Source: Rhizobium sp. BK376 (GTDB lineage Bacteria; Pseudomonadota; Alphaproteobacteria; Rhizobiales; Rhizobiaceae). From it: a stretch of 64,000 bases of DNA. Below, piece by piece: positions 53,366 to 62,517 of the stretch. Positions within the stretch are counted from its first letter, which is position 1, and each line of letters starts with the position of its first letter. The DNA is taken from positions 1 through 64,000 of the forward strand of contig NZ_SLZG01000021.1 of NCBI RefSeq assembly GCF_004341625.1, written 5' to 3'. The position numbers were made by a program, and so were the translations under genes. Under the pieces are notes generated by a model, which did no database searches, was not told the DNA's origin, and saw nothing but the letters and a program-made list of their open reading frames with translations.

Positions 53366-53475
53366 GTCATTTCTCTCCTTGAAGCAAGCTGTCGGAACCC
53401 CCATCGGGCATTCCGCTGACAGCCCCTTACGGGATGGTCTTGAATTGCGCAGTCATGACTGCGGTGATGTCGCGT

Positions 53476-53504
53476 ATATAAGTAGCGGTTTTTCTGACTG
53501 CAAG
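53476..53504 (-). promoter_or_regulatory. RpoH (sigma-32)-type promoter of dnaK
   Basis: On the minus strand CTTG (53504-53501), an 18-base spacer, then CTTATAT (53482-53476). This fits the alphaproteobacterial heat-shock consensus CTTG-N17/18-CYTATNT. It lies about 110 bases before the dnaK start. The rest of this 291-base gap holds nothing else I can name. Confidence 0.75.
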
Positions 53505-53656
53505 GCGAGAAATGCGCTGAAAACCAGCAAAACAAACGGTTTGCAGCCGAAATGTCCCACTGTCACAAAAAGCCCGCCAATCGCCCGAAATCCGGAAAGC
53601 CAGCTATCAGACCAGCCTTGCGTCCGGCATGCAAGCGGCAACCAAAAAAAGCCCAC

Positions 53657-56041
53657 TCATTGCCCCATGATGAGGTCGAGAAGCGTCGTGCGATGCCGCC
53701 TCGGCGGCGGAGCGCGGGGAGCCTCGCCGACATCCATCGGCGGCACCATGTCGCCGCGCTGCGAAGCATAGGGGTTGTTGCTGTCGTCATCCGGTACAGA
53801 AGGCGGAATGTCGACCGGTTCTTGGCCGTCGGTTGCAGCCGCAGCTCTTGCCTGCGCCTGGATCTGCGCCTTCGCTTCTGCCGGCGTCGGCGGCGGCAGC
53901 GTGCCAGTTCGCACCTGCGTCTCCGGTTGCTGCTGCGCATTGTTCGCGCTGTTGCCGTTCAGCACATTCGAAATAATGCTTTCCAGCGTCTGGCCGCTGC
54001 CGTCCTGGGCAACCGGCAGACCGTTGTCGATGATCTCGCCGCCGCCGAAGATCGGCGTGGGCGTCAGGCCCTTACTGGCGGCCGTCATGAATTTGCTCCA
54101 GGTCCGTGCCGGCAGGAAGCCGCCGGTGACCCGCTTCATCGATTTGCCGTCGTCATTGCCAAACCAGACACCTGTCGTCAGGTTGCTGGTGAAACCGACG
54201 AACCAGGCATCGCGATAGGATTGCGAGGTGCCGGTCTTGCCGGCGACCTGCCATCCTGGAATGCGGGCGGCGCGGCCGGTACCCGCTGTCACAACGCCGG
54301 CCAGCATGGCATCGAGATTAGTGGCGACGGTTTCGCTGAGCACCCGCGGCGGGTCGGCGAAATTGGCCTGGTACAAGACCTTGCCGGAGGCAGTGGTCAC
54401 CTTGGTGATGACATGCGGCGTCGCCTTGTACCCGCCGTTCATGAAGGCGGCATAGGACGAGGTCAGCTCAAGCAGCGACACTTCCGACGTGCCGAGAGCG
54501 ATAGAGGCATTCGGCTGCAGCTCCGAATCGATGCCGACGCGGTGGGCGAGCTTGATGATGTTGTCAGGGCCCACTTCCATAGCAAGCTGGGCGGCGACCG
54601 TATTGATCGAATGGGCGAGCGCCACGGCGAGCGTGACGGGCCCCATATATTTCCGCTCGTCGTTTTCGGGCGTCCAGTTGCCGATCTTGACTGGTGCGTC
54701 ATTGCGCATTGAATAGGGCGTCAGGCCCATCTCCAGTGCGGCCGCATAGACGAAGGGCTTGAACGAGGAGCCGGGCTGGCGCTTCGCCTTGACGGCGCGG
54801 TTGAACTGGCTCTCGCCATAATCCTTGCCGCCGACCAACGCCCGGATTGCACCCGTTCCATCGACTGTGACGAGCGATGCCTGCGATGCATTGACCTTCT
54901 TGCCGTCATGATCGAGGGCGTCGGTAAGCATCTCCTCGGCCTTCGCCTCAAGTTTCGTATCGACCGTCGTATCGACGACGAGATCTTCCTTGATATCGCC
55001 ACCGATCAGGCCGGGAAGCTGGTCCATGACCATGTCCGCGACGTAGTTCTGCGCGCCGTTCCAATAGCTCTTGGCCCGTGTCGGCGGCTGCGACATGGCG
55101 GTCTTGATGTCGGCGTCGGTGATGTAGCCTTGATCCCTCATCGCCTGCAGCACGACCTGCGCGCGGGCCTGGGCCGCAGCCGGATCGCGATTGGGCGACA
55201 GGCGCGACGGCGCCTTGACGAGACCGGCGAGCATTGCAGCTTCGCCAAGATTGACGTCGCGGGCCGACTTTCCGAAATAGCGCTGCGACGCGGCCTCGAC
55301 GCCGAAGGCATTGGCGCCGAAGAAGACGCGGTTGAGATACATCGAAAGGATCTCGTCCTTGGTGTATTTGTGCTCCAGCCAGAGGGCAAGCAGCACTTCC
55401 TGCACCTTGCGTTCCAGGGTGCGGTCTGGCGAAAGGAAGAGGTTCTTGGCGAGCTGCTGCGTCAGGGTCGAACCGCCCTGGACGGTATGGCCGGTCAGGA
55501 GATTGGTGACGAGCGCGCGGGCAAGTCCGAGCGGATCGACACCGAAATGCGAATAGAAGCGCCGGTCTTCGATCGCGACGATCGCCTGGGGAATATAGGG
55601 TGACATGTCGGCAAGAGCGATTGCCTCGCCGCCGGTCGTGCCGCGGTTGGCAAGCGTCGAGCCATCGAGCGCATTGATCTTGACGTTGGGCGGCCGCGCA
55701 GGGATTTCCCACGTGCTGGCGCTCGGCATGCGCGATCCATAGTAGAACACCAGGCCCGCAACGCCGATGCCCAACCAGATGGAGAGGACCAGACACCAGT
55801 AGATCAAGGAGCGGATGAAGCCGAAAAAGCCGCCGCCGGAACGACGAGGAGGCTTGCGCCGACCACCGGATGAACGGCCTCTGCTCTGCTTTACCCGGCG
55901 CGGTTCGTCATCGTCACGACGCGAAGAACGGCCGCGACCGATGCGGTCGTCGGCGTCGATGCTCACTTCATCGTCATCACGGTCGCGGTCGCCGGCAAAG
56001 GAGGGTTCTATTCTGTGGCCTGATCTGCTTTTGCCTGCCAT
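53657..56041 (-). CDS. Class A penicillin-binding protein (PBP1A family)
   Basis: 794 aa. A basic, low-complexity cytoplasmic tail (1-70) precedes one membrane anchor (about 73-100). The glycosyltransferase domain has EDRRFYSHFGVDP and GGSTLTQQLAKNL. The transpeptidase has SSFK (about residue 431), SIN and KTGTSQ motifs. The C-terminus is Gln/Pro-rich. It polymerises and cross-links peptidoglycan. Confidence 0.94.
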   Translation of the reverse strand: MAGKSRSGHRIEPSFAGDRDRDDDEVSIDADDRIGRGRSSRRDDDEPRRVKQSRGRSSGGRRKPPRRSGGGFFGFIRSLIYWCLVLSIWLGIGVAGLVFYYGSRMPSASTWEIPARPPNVKINALDGSTLANRGTTGGEAIALADMSPYIPQAIVAIEDRRFYSHFGVDPLGLARALVTNLLTGHTVQGGSTLTQQLAKNLFLSPDRTLERKVQEVLLALWLEHKYTKDEILSMYLNRVFFGANAFGVEAASQRYFGKSARDVNLGEAAMLAGLVKAPSRLSPNRDPAAAQARAQVVLQAMRDQGYITDADIKTAMSQPPTRAKSYWNGAQNYVADMVMDQLPGLIGGDIKEDLVVDTTVDTKLEAKAEEMLTDALDHDGKKVNASQASLVTVDGTGAIRALVGGKDYGESQFNRAVKAKRQPGSSFKPFVYAAALEMGLTPYSMRNDAPVKIGNWTPENDERKYMGPVTLAVALAHSINTVAAQLAMEVGPDNIIKLAHRVGIDSELQPNASIALGTSEVSLLELTSSYAAFMNGGYKATPHVITKVTTASGKVLYQANFADPPRVLSETVATNLDAMLAGVVTAGTGRAARIPGWQVAGKTGTSQSYRDAWFVGFTSNLTTGVWFGNDDGKSMKRVTGGFLPARTWSKFMTAASKGLTPTPIFGGGEIIDNGLPVAQDGSGQTLESIISNVLNGNSANNAQQQPETQVRTGTLPPPTPAEAKAQIQAQARAAAATDGQEPVDIPPSVPDDDSNNPYASQRGDMVPPMDVGEAPRAPPPRRHRTTLLDLIMGQ

Positions 56042-56252
56042 TGCGGACCGGTCGTACCCCCGATGATGTGCCGATATATCTGAAATCCGGCGCCATGGTT
56101 ACGCCAGTCATATCAGTCGCCCGTATCGCGCGACTGCCCTGTCCATCGGTTGGACTTTAAATGCGGCGATTTAAGGGGTGGTTAAAGTCAAGAAAGTTAA
56201 AAGCCGTTAATGTTCATCGCCTTGGCGCAACGGGGTGGCGCAACGGCCGCCC

Positions 56253-56285
56253 ATAAAAGAATTGGGCGGCTCAAGGCCGCCCAAT
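56253..56285 (-). terminator. Terminator of the small-ORF transcript
   Basis: ATTGGGCGGC pairs with GCCGCCCAAT around a 5-base loop. On the minus strand TTCTTTTAT follows. Upstream of it (56290-56407) two further hairpins are visible: CCTTGCT-ccc-AGCAAGG and GGTAAC-cgcgt-GTTACC. Confidence 0.8.
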
Positions 56286-56407
56286 CCATTTGTATTTCGT
56301 GTTCGCGGCTTGGCCACCGCTGACCCTGGATATCCTCGTTATCGCAGTTGCCGGGTAACACGCGGTTACCTTGCTGGGAGCAAGGCAAATCCGCAGTCCG
56401 CCAAATT

Positions 56408-56497
56408 CTAGTGAGTCTGAATTGAGGAAAGACTGACGGCCAGGAAAAGTACCAGCGGCAGAGAACTTGCAATGAACAGGATAAAAGCGGTCGACAT
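56408..56497 (-). CDS. 29-residue hydrophobic small protein
   Basis: 29 codons with an AAGGAGG sequence 8-14 bases before the ATG. Residues 4-23 (AFILFIASSLPLVLFLAVSL) form a single membrane segment, and the tail is polar (SSIQTH). No family recognised. The ATG is one base after the stop of another small ORF (TGAcATG), so the two are translationally coupled. The transcript ends at the terminator at 56285-56253. It could be a small membrane protein or a type I toxin-like peptide. Confidence 0.55.
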   Translation of the reverse strand: MSTAFILFIASSLPLVLFLAVSLSSIQTH

Positions 56498-56498
56498 G

Positions 56499-56576
56499 TC
56501 AGCCTGCCTCCTTTTGGAAGTTTGCACTGCCCGAATAGTTCGGGAAGCGAGGTTGATAATGGTCGAGAGCCATCAT
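56499..56576 (-). CDS. 25-residue small ORF coupled to the hydrophobic one
   Basis: 25 codons starting MMALDHYQPRFPNYSGS, soluble and Tyr/Pro-containing. TTGAGG stands before the double ATG. The ribosome binding site of the next ORF lies inside its last codons (AAG GAG GCA). It may encode a peptide or simply couple ribosomes to the next frame. Confidence 0.45.
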   Translation of the reverse strand: MMALDHYQPRFPNYSGSANFQKEAG

Positions 56577-56817
56577 TCTTTAGGCCTCAACATACGTGAA
56601 AACCTTTAGCACCACGGTTAAGGATTGGTTAATAAACCGCGCTCTGCAGGCGTTCCGGAGGTGCGAGCGCTGTGAATACCGACAGAAATGCAACGCCGGA
56701 AATGCGGGATGCGCGCAGCCCACGCCGAATTCACGCGCAACTTCTAAAGGCCCGGCTTCGTCAGCGAAACCAGCTCTTACAAGGGGTTATCCGGTTTTCA
56801 CCGGTCTATTCGGGCGA

Positions 56818-56895
56818 TTATCGAATTACCACAACGCCCGCCAAACCAATCAGTGCAATACATTGCAGGATATACATCGGCCATTCTTGAGCCAT
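56818..56895 (-). CDS. 25-residue small membrane protein
   Basis: 25 codons with GGGAGGA in front of the ATG. After MAQEW the remainder (PMYILQCIALIGLAGVVVIR) is one hydrophobic segment ending in Arg. No family recognised and no clear terminator behind it. Between it and the FAD-dehydrogenase end at 57144 about 250 bases hold no other feature. Confidence 0.45.
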   Translation of the reverse strand: MAQEWPMYILQCIALIGLAGVVVIR

Positions 56896-57143
56896 TTTGC
56901 TTCCTCCCAAGCCCCAAAAAGAGCTTAACGGCAAACCTACAGCAAATCCGATCCAGGGGACGAAGGTATATTGAGCTAATCAATAAAGGCACCTCCGGAA
57001 CGCAGGATCGAAACCAAAGACGTCACGGTGTTAAGAACCGTTTCGCCAGGCTTTGGTTGCACGTTCATTGGGCCCGGCCCCGCCAGTTTTCGCCAGCTGT
57101 AGAAGTGCTCTGGGAAAGCAGTGCGCCGCCTTTCGGGCAGCAA

Positions 57144-58772
57144 TCAGGCAGCGACGCCGATCAGTTCCCGGGCAACCGCTTCGGCGACCTTGATGCCGTC
57201 CACGGCAGCCGACAGGATGCCGCCTGCATAGCCGGCGCCTTCGCCGGCCGGGTAAAGACCCAAGGTGTTGAGACTCTGCAAATCCTTGCCGCGTGTGATG
57301 CGCACAGGCGAGGAGGTTCGCGTCTCGACGCCGGTCAGCATGGCGTCGGGATGGTCGTAGCGGGCAATCTGCCGGCCGAAGACCGGCAATGCCTCGCGCA
57401 TGGCGGCAATGGCGAAATCGGGAAGGCACTGGCTGAGATCGGTCAGATGAACGCCCGGCTTGTAGGAAGGGATGACCTCGCCGAATTCCGTCGAAGGCCG
57501 CCCGGCCAGGAAATCGCCGACCTTCTGCCCCGGAGCCTTGTAGTTCGAGCCGCCCGCGATATAGGCGAGCGATTCCAGCCGCTGCTGCAGCTCTATTCCG
57601 GCGAGCGGATGGCCGGGATAGTCGCGCTCTGGATCGATCCCGACGACGAAGCCGGCATTGGCGTTGAATTCCTGCCGCGAATATTGGCTCATGCCGTTCG
57701 TGACGACGCGGCCGGGCTCGGAGGTCGCAGCCACCACCCGGCCGCCGGGGCACATGCAGAAACTGTAGACGGTCCGGCCGTTGCTGCAATGGTGCGACAG
57801 GCTGTAGGCCGCAGCCCCGAGATCCGGATGGCCGGCGCAGGCGCCGAAGCGCGCCTTGTCGATCCAGGATTGCGGATGCTCGATGCGCACGCCGATCGAG
57901 AAGGGCTTTGCCTCGATATAGACACCCCGCTCGTGAAGCATCCGGAAAGTATCGCGGGCGCTATGCCCCACGGCGAGCACGACCTGATCCGTTTCCAGAT
58001 ATTCGCCATTGTGCAAATGAAGACCGCGCACGCGGCGGGTGCCATCCGGCGCCACTTTGATGTCGATGTTCTCGACGCGCCGCCCGAAGCGATATTCGCC
58101 ACCGAGCGCCTCGATCGTCGCGCGCATGTGCTCGACCATCGTCACCAGCCGGAAGGTGCCGATATGCGGATGGGCCTCGGTCAGGATTTCCGGCGGTGCG
58201 CCGGCCTTGACGAGTTCCGTCAGCACCTTGCGCCCGAGATGTCGGGTATCCTTGATCTGGCTGTAGAGTTTGCCGTCGGAAAACGTACCGGCACCGCCTT
58301 CGCCGAACTGCACGTTGGATTCCGGGTTGAGTTCGCTGCGCCGCCAGAGGCCCCATGTATCCTTGGTCCGCTCGCGCACGACCTTGCCTCGCTCGAGGAT
58401 GATTGGACGAAAACCCATTTGCGCTAGGATCAGTGCCGCAAACAGCCCGCAGGGCCCCGCGCCGATCACGACTGGTCGCGGCCCGTCACTTTTGGCAGGC
58501 GCGGTGCCGACGAACCGGTAGCTGGTATCTGGCGATGGCTGAACATGATGGTCGCCAGCAAACCGCGCAAGCACGCCGGCCTCGTCGCTCAGCGTCACAT
58601 CCACCGAATAGACCATCAGGATCGCCGATTTGCGCCGCGCGTCATTGGCCCGGCGCGCGATCTCAAAGGAGATCAGCTCGTCCGGTCCTATCCCGAGGCG
58701 TTGGTGGATCGCCGCCGGCAATGCCTCGGGGGCATGATCGAGCGGCAGCTTCAATTCGGTAATGCGCAGCAT
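57144..58772 (-). CDS. FAD-dependent dehydrogenase (COG2509 type)
   Basis: 542 aa. The first 90 residues form a small domain that precedes the FAD fold in this family. The dinucleotide loop is VVIGAGPCGLFAALILAQMG near residue 103. GEGGAGTFSDGKL, the SFCMCPGGRVV segment with two Cys, and the closing YPAGEGAGYAGGILSAAVDG are family features. The reaction is not established. Confidence 0.85.
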   Translation of the reverse strand: MLRITELKLPLDHAPEALPAAIHQRLGIGPDELISFEIARRANDARRKSAILMVYSVDVTLSDEAGVLARFAGDHHVQPSPDTSYRFVGTAPAKSDGPRPVVIGAGPCGLFAALILAQMGFRPIILERGKVVRERTKDTWGLWRRSELNPESNVQFGEGGAGTFSDGKLYSQIKDTRHLGRKVLTELVKAGAPPEILTEAHPHIGTFRLVTMVEHMRATIEALGGEYRFGRRVENIDIKVAPDGTRRVRGLHLHNGEYLETDQVVLAVGHSARDTFRMLHERGVYIEAKPFSIGVRIEHPQSWIDKARFGACAGHPDLGAAAYSLSHHCSNGRTVYSFCMCPGGRVVAATSEPGRVVTNGMSQYSRQEFNANAGFVVGIDPERDYPGHPLAGIELQQRLESLAYIAGGSNYKAPGQKVGDFLAGRPSTEFGEVIPSYKPGVHLTDLSQCLPDFAIAAMREALPVFGRQIARYDHPDAMLTGVETRTSSPVRITRGKDLQSLNTLGLYPAGEGAGYAGGILSAAVDGIKVAEAVARELIGVAA

Positions 58773-58945
58773 GGCAGTGCTTTACCGGCAACCAAATCGG
58801 CGCGCAATCGGCGTCTTTGTCGAAATCGGCAGGATACTGCCGGTTCAATCCGGTCTTATCCCCGCCAAACGCATCTTCTGCTGCATCTTTTCTGCCGGGC
58901 GCGCGTTATCGCAGCATCAGGATCGATTGCACCCGGGAGGGACAG

Positions 58946-59326
58946 ATGCAGACAGGAGTGAACAAGGACGGCTTCGTGCCGACCGACTGGGCGGAAGAAG
59001 AGGGTGCGGAGGCCAATGCGGAGGCGGATCTTTCGGCCGATCTCGCTCGCGCAAGGGCGCAGGGTGAGATCGACGCTTTGCGGCGACAGATCGCCCTGCT
59101 TCGCATCAGGCTATCGGAATTTGCCGAGCAATCGGGGGATGTCGTCCGTGCCGAAGCGCATTGGGCCAATGCTAGCGCCCGTGCGCAGCTCGGCAACTAT
59201 CCATGGATTAAGCTGGCGGTCGCGTTTGCCGGAACTTTCGTCGCTGCCCGCTTTCTGCGCCGGCTGCCCCTGGGACTATTGGTCACGGCGCTAGCGGCCC
59301 GGACCAGCGAGGCGTCCCGTCGTTAG
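58946..59326 (+). CDS. Hypothetical protein with C-terminal membrane segment
   Basis: 126 aa from the ATG at 58946, with GGGAGGGACAG in front. Residues 20-80 are a charged helical, coiled-coil-like part (ARARAQGEIDALRRQIALLR). Residues about 87-118 are hydrophobic (IKLAVAFAGTFVAARF). No family recognised. Confidence 0.6.
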   Translation: MQTGVNKDGFVPTDWAEEEGAEANAEADLSADLARARAQGEIDALRRQIALLRIRLSEFAEQSGDVVRAEAHWANASARAQLGNYPWIKLAVAFAGTFVAARFLRRLPLGLLVTALAARTSEASRR

Positions 59327-59370
59327 AACGGTCCGGCGGCGGGGTGAGCCCTACCGATATTCGCCAACGA

Positions 59371-59403
59371 AAAAGGCGCCGGATTGCTCCGGCGCCTTTG
59401 TTT
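59371..59403. terminator. Bidirectional terminator before pit
   Basis: AAGGCGCCGGA and TCCGGCGCCTT arms with A and T runs on the two sides, between convergent genes. Confidence 0.85.
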
Positions 59404-59421
59404 ATTCCGTAGTCTGCGGTC

Positions 59422-61026
59422 TTAGAAAACGTGACGCAGAAGAATGAAGAGCACGAAGGCGAGCGCGATCGAGGCCGGCAGGGTCAGGACCCAGGCCATG
59501 ATCATGTTGCGCACCGTCGACCACTGCAGGCCGGAGCCGTTTGCAGCCATGGTACCGGCGACTCCCGACGAAAGGACGTGGGTCGTTGATACAGGCAGGC
59601 CCATATGGTCCGCCATGCCGATGGTGATCATGGCGACGACTTCGGCAGCTGCGCCCTGGCCATAGGTCAGGTGCGTCTTGCCGATCTTTTCGCCGACCGT
59701 GACCACGATGCGCTTCCAGCCGACCATCGTGCCGAGGCCGAGCGCCAGAGCGACCGCGACCTTCACCCAGAGCGGGATGAACTTCGTCGCATTGTCGACC
59801 GAGGCGTGATAAGCGGTCACTGCCTTGAGATCGGCTGCATCCATCGGCAGCAGCTTCTGCTTGTCGATCAGCTTCAGCGCTTCACCGATGAGATAGATGT
59901 CGTTGCGGATGTTTCCGACCAGCGTGCTCGGCAGTGCTTCGACCGTCGGATAGGCGGCGACTTCGGCGCTGGTCGAGTGGATATAGGCCTGGAGCGCCGG
60001 CGTGGTTTCGTCCGTCCAGGTCTTGTTCTTGACCGCGGCGCTGACGACAGCCTTCGGATCAGCCGGCACGGCAACGCCGGGCTTGATATATTTGCCGAGT
60101 GCGGTCTCGACCTGGGCAGAAGCAGCCTTGTAGGCCTCGAGATAGTTGATGTCAGGCGTCTTGTTCAGCGCAAAGGCGGTCGGCACCAGACCGATGAGAA
60201 TGAGCATGATCAGACCCATTCCCTTCTGCCCGTCGTTGGAGCCATGGGCAAAGCTGACGCCGGTGCAGGTGAAGATCAGGAGCGCGCGGATCCAGACCGG
60301 CGGCGGCGCATTGGTCTTCGGAGCTTCGTAAAGCGCCTTGTTGCGCACCAGCACCTTCATGACCAGCAGCAGGATGGCCGACATGCCGAAGCCGACAATC
60401 GGCGACACCAGCAGCGACATGCCGACGCTCGATGCCTGCGACCAGTCGACACCGCTCGTGGCGCTGCCGGCAGGAGCGAGGAACTGGTTTGCGAGACCGA
60501 CGCCGATGATCGAGCCGACCAGCGTGTGCGAACTGGAAGAGGGCAGACCGAAATACCAGGTGCCGAGGTTCCAGATGATGGCGGCGACCAGGAGGGCGAA
60601 GACCATGGCGAGGCCCGAGCCGGAACCGACCTGCAGGATCAGTTCGACAGGCAGCAGGGCCAGGATGCCGAAGGCGACGGCACCGGAGGAGGTCAGTACC
60701 CCGAGGAAATTGAAGAAGCCCGACCACATGACCGCGAATTCGGCCGGCAGCGAACGGGTGTAGATGACGGTCGCAACCGCATTGGCGGTGTCATGGAAAC
60801 CGTTGACGAACTCGAAGCCGAGCGCGATCAGAAGCGCCAGGCCGAGCAGGATCCAGGGGACATAGACGGCACTGGCGAGATCCTTGCCGAGCGCGTAGGC
60901 CACATAGGCAAGGCCTGCAAGAACGATAATGCCGAAGACCGGAAGGAACCAACGGCCAGCGCCGGTGCCATGGAGAGGATGATTTTCATTTCCGCCGTCA
61001 TGGCGGCTTGAGGCCACGTCCACCAT
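59422..61026 (-). CDS. pit: Inorganic phosphate transporter, Pit family
   Basis: 534 aa. The duplicated PiT signatures are GFHDTANAVATVIYTR (residues about 70-90) and FAHGSNDGQKGMGL (about 265). About ten membrane segments with a long soluble loop of 130 residues in the middle. AGGGGATAGCGAG precedes the ATG. The usual partner DUF47 gene is not adjacent, and I see no Pho-box in the 240 bases upstream. Confidence 0.92.
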   Translation of the reverse strand: MVDVASSRHDGGNENHPLHGTGAGRWFLPVFGIIVLAGLAYVAYALGKDLASAVYVPWILLGLALLIALGFEFVNGFHDTANAVATVIYTRSLPAEFAVMWSGFFNFLGVLTSSGAVAFGILALLPVELILQVGSGSGLAMVFALLVAAIIWNLGTWYFGLPSSSSHTLVGSIIGVGLANQFLAPAGSATSGVDWSQASSVGMSLLVSPIVGFGMSAILLLVMKVLVRNKALYEAPKTNAPPPVWIRALLIFTCTGVSFAHGSNDGQKGMGLIMLILIGLVPTAFALNKTPDINYLEAYKAASAQVETALGKYIKPGVAVPADPKAVVSAAVKNKTWTDETTPALQAYIHSTSAEVAAYPTVEALPSTLVGNIRNDIYLIGEALKLIDKQKLLPMDAADLKAVTAYHASVDNATKFIPLWVKVAVALALGLGTMVGWKRIVVTVGEKIGKTHLTYGQGAAAEVVAMITIGMADHMGLPVSTTHVLSSGVAGTMAANGSGLQWSTVRNMIMAWVLTLPASIALAFVLFILLRHVF

Positions 61027-61269
61027 ACTCGCTATCCCCTATGGTAAATGACCCCTTTCCACTATGCGATCTTGATGAAGTTGATGTGACGTATTCAATC
61101 AATGGTCCGTACGAGCACTAGCCGGCTTACAATCGACGGTTTTTATATTGAGGTTTTCGATAACCTAAGGCCTTGATATCGCCACGAAAAGGTCAAACTC
61201 GGTTCAGGAAGGGTTCATCCGTTTGGCGCTTAAATGGCTACTGAAGGGAATCGAATGGAGGTTTTCGAG

Positions 61270-61569
61270 ATGAGATTGTCATTGATTGCAGGTGTTCTTC
61301 TGCTCGGCGGAATGATTGCACCATCGGTAGAAGCGATGCCGCTTGTGGCCGAGCCCGCCGTCGCGCAAAAGGCGCCCGCGGCCATACAGGTGGACTATGC
61401 CTGCGGCAGGGGTTGGCACCTCAACCGGTGGGGCGAATGCCGCCGGAACGAATGGCGCGGCCCGCCTCCGGGTTACTGGGGTCACCGCCCGCCACCGCCG
61501 CCGCCTTACGACTGGCGTAGTGACTATCGGCCGCGCTACTGGCACCGCCCGCCGCCCGGCTGGTATTGA
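61270..61569 (+). CDS. Secreted Pro/Tyr/Trp-rich small protein
   Basis: 99 aa from the ATG at 61270, with GGAGG in front. A signal peptide (MRLSLIAGVLLLGGMIAPSV) is followed by a short Ala/Pro part, then ACGRGWHLNRWGECRR, which resembles the GCG...CRPN motif of small exported alphaproteobacterial proteins. The tail is made of Pro, Tyr, Trp, Arg and His. Function unknown. Confidence 0.7.
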   Translation: MRLSLIAGVLLLGGMIAPSVEAMPLVAEPAVAQKAPAAIQVDYACGRGWHLNRWGECRRNEWRGPPPGYWGHRPPPPPPYDWRSDYRPRYWHRPPPGWY

Positions 61570-61617
61570 TTGGCATGCCGGCAGCTGATCCTGCCGGCAC
61601 TTAATTCTGGATATGCA

Positions 61618-61646
61618 AAAGCCGGGGCTGTCTCAGCCCCGGCTTT
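61618..61646. terminator. Bidirectional terminator between the secreted protein and surf1
   Basis: AAAGCCGGGGCTG-tct-CAGCCCCGGCTTT, perfect stem with A/T runs on both sides, between convergent genes. Confidence 0.88.
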
Positions 61647-61665
61647 CTTGCTTTAAAAGATATGG

Positions 61666-62427
61666 CTACGGCTGCGCTTTTCCGCGGCTTCTCTCGGAAT
61701 AGACGAGATAGGCTGCAAGCCCGGATGTCATCACTGCCAGGCAATACCAGGTGATGGCATAGACCAGGTGGCTGTTGGGAAAGACGATCTGTGTCAGCCC
61801 GCCGACGGGCAGACCGCCGGGATTTGCGGTCGAATCCGCATCGATGAAATAGGGCGCCACCGTGCCGAGCCCGCGCTTGGTAGCAATCGCATCGACATCG
61901 CGGGAATACCAACGATCCTGATCAGGCACATTAGAGCGCAAAAGCGTGCCCTTGGGCTCGTTCATCCGCAAGAGGCCGACAACGGTCACGGGACCCGAAG
62001 GCTCGCCGGCAGCACGCGTTTTCGGATCGCGTCGCTCGGTCGGCACGAAGCCGCGATTGATCATGGTGATCGTTCCGTCAGCCGCCCTGAGCGGCGTCAT
62101 CACCCAATATCCGGGTCCAAGATCCGTTGACGCATAGACCTGTGCTTCGCTGTCGTTCAGGAACGTGCCCGTCAGCTCCACATGGCGATACTCGTATCCA
62201 TCGGCATTGACCGATGCCCATTCGGCCGGCCCGGGCGCCGGCTGCGGTGCGGCATGCACGCGCTGATCGACGCGGGCGATCAGGTCGAGCTTCCAGTGCC
62301 GTCGCTGCACCTGCCAGGTTCCAAGCCCGATCAGCAGCGCGGTGAGGAGGAGGAGAAGAAAGACCCATATGCCGAGGACGAGCGGCGAACGGCGGGATGG
62401 GGAAGCGGGGGAGGGGATTTCAGTCAA
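61666..62427 (-). CDS. SURF1-family protein
   Basis: 253 aa from the TTG at 62427, which has GGAG 9 bases upstream; an ATG at 62442 and one at 62499 are in frame without a good binding site. The family shows in an N-terminal membrane segment (LVLGIWVFLLLLLTALLIGLGTWQ), GTWQVQRRHWK, the RGFVPTERR loop and a C-terminal anchor. SURF1 helps insert haem in haem-copper oxidases. Here it follows the cyo genes and is probably for the bo3 oxidase. Confidence 0.88.
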   Translation of the reverse strand: MTEIPSPASPSRRSPLVLGIWVFLLLLLTALLIGLGTWQVQRRHWKLDLIARVDQRVHAAPQPAPGPAEWASVNADGYEYRHVELTGTFLNDSEAQVYASTDLGPGYWVMTPLRAADGTITMINRGFVPTERRDPKTRAAGEPSGPVTVVGLLRMNEPKGTLLRSNVPDQDRWYSRDVDAIATKRGLGTVAPYFIDADSTANPGGLPVGGLTQIVFPNSHLVYAITWYCLAVMTSGLAAYLVYSERSRGKAQP

Positions 62428-62517
62428 GGCGCAAGACTCCATCGGAGGCGCATGTCCGGCGGCCTTGCGCGGCCGGAGAGGGCAGGCGGGCGGCCGCAAG
62501 GACCGCCCGCTGCAGGA

